Assembly (NCBI GenBank): GCA_030728235.1
Contig: JANRAA010000297.1
Coordinates: forward strand, 3,475-13,944
Direction of reading: 5' to 3'
DNA from: Flavobacteriales bacterium
Lineage (GTDB): Bacteria > Bacteroidota > Bacteroidia > Flavobacteriales_D > Sanyastnellaceae
DNA length: 10,470 nt
Part shown: positions 8,551-10,470 of the stretch, piece by piece
Numbering within the stretch: position 1 is the first letter of the stretch
How the letters are laid out: each line of letters starts with the position of its first letter
Notes under the pieces: model-generated
Seen by the model: the letters and a program-made list of their open reading frames with translations, nothing else
Database searches by the model: none
What the model was told of the DNA's origin: nothing
Program-made: the position numbers and the translations under genes

Positions 8551-10014
8551 TTACGATTGTCCGTTCGATAACGTAGTCTGCCCTTTGGCTTTATCCGCAG
8601 CCTCGCCAGTATATCCAAATAACTTTTTGTCTTTGATAATGGTGTCAACATACGTAGGCACCATGTCTTCCCAACCTGGAGTGCCGTCTTTAATCATCTG
8701 CAGACAATTGCGCGAGTATATCTTCAAAATCTCTGCATTGAAGTCTTCTATGTCGACTATGCGTTTGTTGAACAATAAGTAGTCGTACAACGGCTTCAAA
8801 CGAGGGTGTATAGGCGCGTTAATCGAGTTCAACATAGGTTCTTCTTCCGTAGCAGCCCACGGATACAGATAGATCTTTAAATCGCGTGAAAACAATATCC
8901 CAAAAGCCTCGAGAATGCCTCCATTCAAGTCGCGATAGTACTTCTCATTGAAAACGTCCAACAGGTTGTTCACGCCCATAATAAGGCCCATCCGCTTCTT
9001 TGTGTACCGCGAGAAATACTCTACCAACTTGTAATATTTCTGGTAGTTCGAAATCAATACGGTCTGTCCCAATGAACAAAGAATATCGGCCCGGTCTAAA
9101 AAGTCTTTCTCATCAATGTCTCCCTCTGATTTGAGGTTGTTCAAGGTGATCTCAAACAACACTTGTATGTTGTCTTGCTCAACTCGGCCTTCCTGCTCGA
9201 AAATCTGAAAGCCTTTCATGATCATGTCGATGTTGACTTTCGTTACAGGTCTGAAACTGCCCCGAATCGTCAGGATGTTCTTCTTGTAAAGCACATCTGC
9301 TGCCTGCAAGTTCCTTCCATCAGGAGAGAAAATTACGGCGTCGGTCATGCCGTTCTTAACAAGCTGTAAACTCAATAAGCGATTGTCGACATCTTCGAAA
9401 TCCGGACCGTTCATCTGTATCATGTCGATCTCTATCTGATCTCGTGTCAGATTGTCGTACAAACTCAAAAGCAAATCGTTCGGGTTCTTGTAGAAAAACA
9501 AACAACCGTAGATCAAGTTAACTCCCAAAATCCCAACAGATGCATGTTGCAGCAAGGCGTCGTTTTCGTGAAAGCGGACGTGTATGACAACAGTATTCGG
9601 TCCGCCGGTAGGCGAAGTTTGAAACTTCATCCCAAACCATCCGTGACCTTGTACAGTTTTATGAAAATTGATGGTAGCAACCGTGTTCGCAAATGCAAAG
9701 AAGCGTTTTGTTGGATGCTTCTTGCGGTCCAAACGCTCTTCCATGAGGTTGTACTCATAGTTCAGCATGTTCAATAATCGTGGCTTGCACACGTATCGCC
9801 CTTTCTCCTCAGGGCCATAAATGACATCACTAAAATCTTTGTCGTAAGCCGAAATGGTTTTGGCGATCGTGCCTGAAGCACCTCCAGCTCTAAAGAAATG
9901 TCGCACCACCTCTTGTCCGGCACCAATCTCAGCGAAGGTGCCATATAAATCCTGATTCAGGTTGATCCGCAGTGCTTTCTGCTTTTCTGATAAGACTACG
10001 CGTTCAATATCCAC
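8551..10014 (-). CDS. Conserved hypothetical protein, 487 residues, function unknown
   Basis: This is a complete gene with a GTG start (10012-10014) and a TAA stop (8551-8553). I recognise the protein as a conserved bacterial family without an established function. From memory, relatives carry conflicting database names such as TonB-dependent receptor or nicotinate-nucleotide adenylyltransferase. Neither fits: there is no signal peptide, no membrane segment and no room for a 22-strand barrel, and I see no HxGH-type nucleotidyltransferase motif. Conserved-looking segments are TFAEIGAGQEV (26-36), RAGGASGTIAKTISAYD (42-58), FFAFANTVATINF (105-117), GHGWFGMKFQ (123-132), RGSFRPVTKVNIDM (251-264), LISNYQKYYKL (320-330) and a C-terminal LFGYTG (465-470). 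The tail after about 472 looks disordered. It is probably cytoplasmic. No in-frame ATG exists near the N-terminus, so GTG is the best start; the family-like core begins near residue 9. It has its own probable promoter upstream and converges on rpoC. Existence as a gene is nearly certain; the role is unknown. Confidence 0.92.
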   Translation of the reverse strand: MDIERVVLSEKQKALRINLNQDLYGTFAEIGAGQEVVRHFFRAGGASGTIAKTISAYDKDFSDVIYGPEEKGRYVCKPRLLNMLNYEYNLMEERLDRKKHPTKRFFAFANTVATINFHKTVQGHGWFGMKFQTSPTGGPNTVVIHVRFHENDALLQHASVGILGVNLIYGCLFFYKNPNDLLLSLYDNLTRDQIEIDMIQMNGPDFEDVDNRLLSLQLVKNGMTDAVIFSPDGRNLQAADVLYKKNILTIRGSFRPVTKVNIDMIMKGFQIFEQEGRVEQDNIQVLFEITLNNLKSEGDIDEKDFLDRADILCSLGQTVLISNYQKYYKLVEYFSRYTKKRMGLIMGVNNLLDVFNEKYYRDLNGGILEAFGILFSRDLKIYLYPWAATEEEPMLNSINAPIHPRLKPLYDYLLFNKRIVDIEDFNAEILKIYSRNCLQMIKDGTPGWEDMVPTYVDTIIKDKKLFGYTGEAADKAKGQTTLSNGQS

Positions 10015-10187
10015 AGTTAATTGATTGCATGAGTGACAAAAGTAACCCGTTCTGCGTTGGCAGACAATGTAGGATGCTGTTAATTTCGTTTTTTTAAGCT
10101 ATCGATTGGATTCTTTAAATATTCGGGTTTATAACCCCATTGTTTTCGCCTTACTCGGCGGATGTCGAAGGAGTCAAACAAATCAAT
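10015..10187. other. Intergenic gap between the two - strand genes
   Basis: This 173-bp non-coding stretch separates the stop of the NTF2-like gene from the start of the 487-residue gene. It contains the putative promoter at 10037-10068. It also has two short inverted repeats: CGCC/GGCG (10147-10150 and 10157-10160, six-base spacer) and GGGTT/AACCC (10125-10129 and 10133-10137, three-base spacer). Neither is followed by a clear T-run on the - strand, so no good terminator for the upstream gene is visible. The gap and promoter suggest separate transcription units, but readthrough is possible. Confidence 0.6.
10037..10068 (-). promoter_or_regulatory. Putative Bacteroidota-type promoter for the 487-residue protein gene
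   Basis: Read on the - strand, TACTTTTG (10044-10037) matches the Bacteroidota -7 consensus TAnnTTTG exactly. Twenty bases upstream is ATTG (10068-10065), three of four bases of the -33 element TTTG. The -7 element ends 22 bp before the GTG start, which implies a very short 5' leader. The match rests on consensus only. Confidence 0.5.
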
Positions 10188-10470
10188 CTATTTCGTTTTT
10201 TCAATGTACCTATCCAACGAGGTCATCGCTCCCTTTTTAACTTGGTTTTGCATGAATGCTGTTGAACCCAATATCTTCCCTTTTAAGCCCAAGGCCTGTT
10301 TGCACCAATGCGCGAAATCAAAATCGTCTCGATGTTTTTTGATTCTGCCGTTTTCAAACTCGAACGTTGCATTAATATCGTTAACGACTTTCTTGCCTGT
10401 CTGCGAAAAAGTATACGTTGCAACCCAATGTGCTTTACCTTTCTGATCATCAGCTTCAATATCGCTGAAC
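10188..10470 (-). CDS. NTF2/SnoaL-like family protein, C-terminal part (5' end outside window)
   Basis: The - strand is open from the window edge (first full codon at 10469-10467) to TAG at 10190-10188, giving 93 residues. The fragment reads AHWVATYTF (13-21), then GKKVVNDINATFEFENGRI (25-43), then HRDDFDFAHWCKQALG (46-61), and ends in a basic helix-like tail. Alternating strands that end in a 'FEFENGRI-HRDDFDF-W-QALG' pattern are typical of the C-terminal half of nuclear transport factor 2-like (SnoaL-like) cone-shaped alpha+beta barrel proteins. These include small enzymes and many members of unknown role, so the substrate or function cannot be given. The N-terminal half, including any catalytic residues there, lies outside the window. 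An overlapping + strand open frame at 10162-10446 is its shadow. Confidence 0.78.
   Translation of the reverse strand, partial: FSDIEADDQKGKAHWVATYTFSQTGKKVVNDINATFEFENGRIKKHRDDFDFAHWCKQALGLKGKILGSTAFMQNQVKKGAMTSLDRYIEKTK

Noticed and set aside
8546..8782. A + strand open frame of 78 codons just after the rpoC terminator.
   Set aside because: It lies antisense to the C-terminus of the conserved 487-residue protein and has no recognisable features.
10083..10201. The 12-base string ATTTCGTTTTTT occurs twice, at 10083-10094 and 10190-10201.
   Set aside because: It is low-complexity and one copy overlaps the coding end of the NTF2-like gene (codons for KTK and stop). Chance is the simplest explanation.
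10162..10446. A + strand open frame of 94 codons at the right edge.
   Set aside because: The opposite strand here encodes a recognisable NTF2/SnoaL-like C-terminus; the + frame product has no family-like pattern.

Overview
The window looks like a piece of a Bacteroidota chromosome, most likely from a Flavobacteriia-type lineage; I cannot name the genus. RpoB and RpoC contain stretches I associate with this phylum, such as ENFPITDTRNQFVLEFLDYF in RpoB and SPEEILENSYGEVLKPETI in RpoC. No gene has a clear Shine-Dalgarno sequence, and one gene is preceded by a match to the Bacteroidota -7 promoter element TAnnTTTG.

Layout. Positions 1-195 hold the 3' end of rplL (ribosomal protein L7/L12). A 118-bp gap follows, with a strong GC-rich hairpin and a T-rich tail that resembles a transcription attenuator. 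Complete rpoB (314-4135) and rpoC (4177-8475) follow on the + strand, 41 bp apart. This is the conserved rplL-rpoB-rpoC order. A symmetrical hairpin at about 8495-8528 closes the operon. It has an A-tract on one side and a T-tract on the other, so it can also terminate the convergent gene that ends at 8551. That gene (8551-10014, - strand) encodes a conserved soluble protein of 487 residues whose function I cannot assign. A 173-bp gap with a probable promoter separates it from the 3' end of another - strand gene (10188-10470, cut by the window edge). The visible part of that gene looks like the C-terminus of an NTF2/SnoaL-like protein.

How the genes work together. rplL supplies the ribosomal stalk protein. 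rpoB and rpoC supply the two large catalytic subunits of RNA polymerase. The hairpin between rplL and rpoB would let the cell make much more L7/L12 than polymerase from one transcript, as known in E. coli. The two - strand genes have no visible functional link to the + strand operon.

No new biological system was found. This is mostly a core housekeeping region. The points most worth checking are the rplL-rpoB attenuator, the uncharacterised 487-residue family, and one unusual residue in an otherwise conserved RpoB segment.
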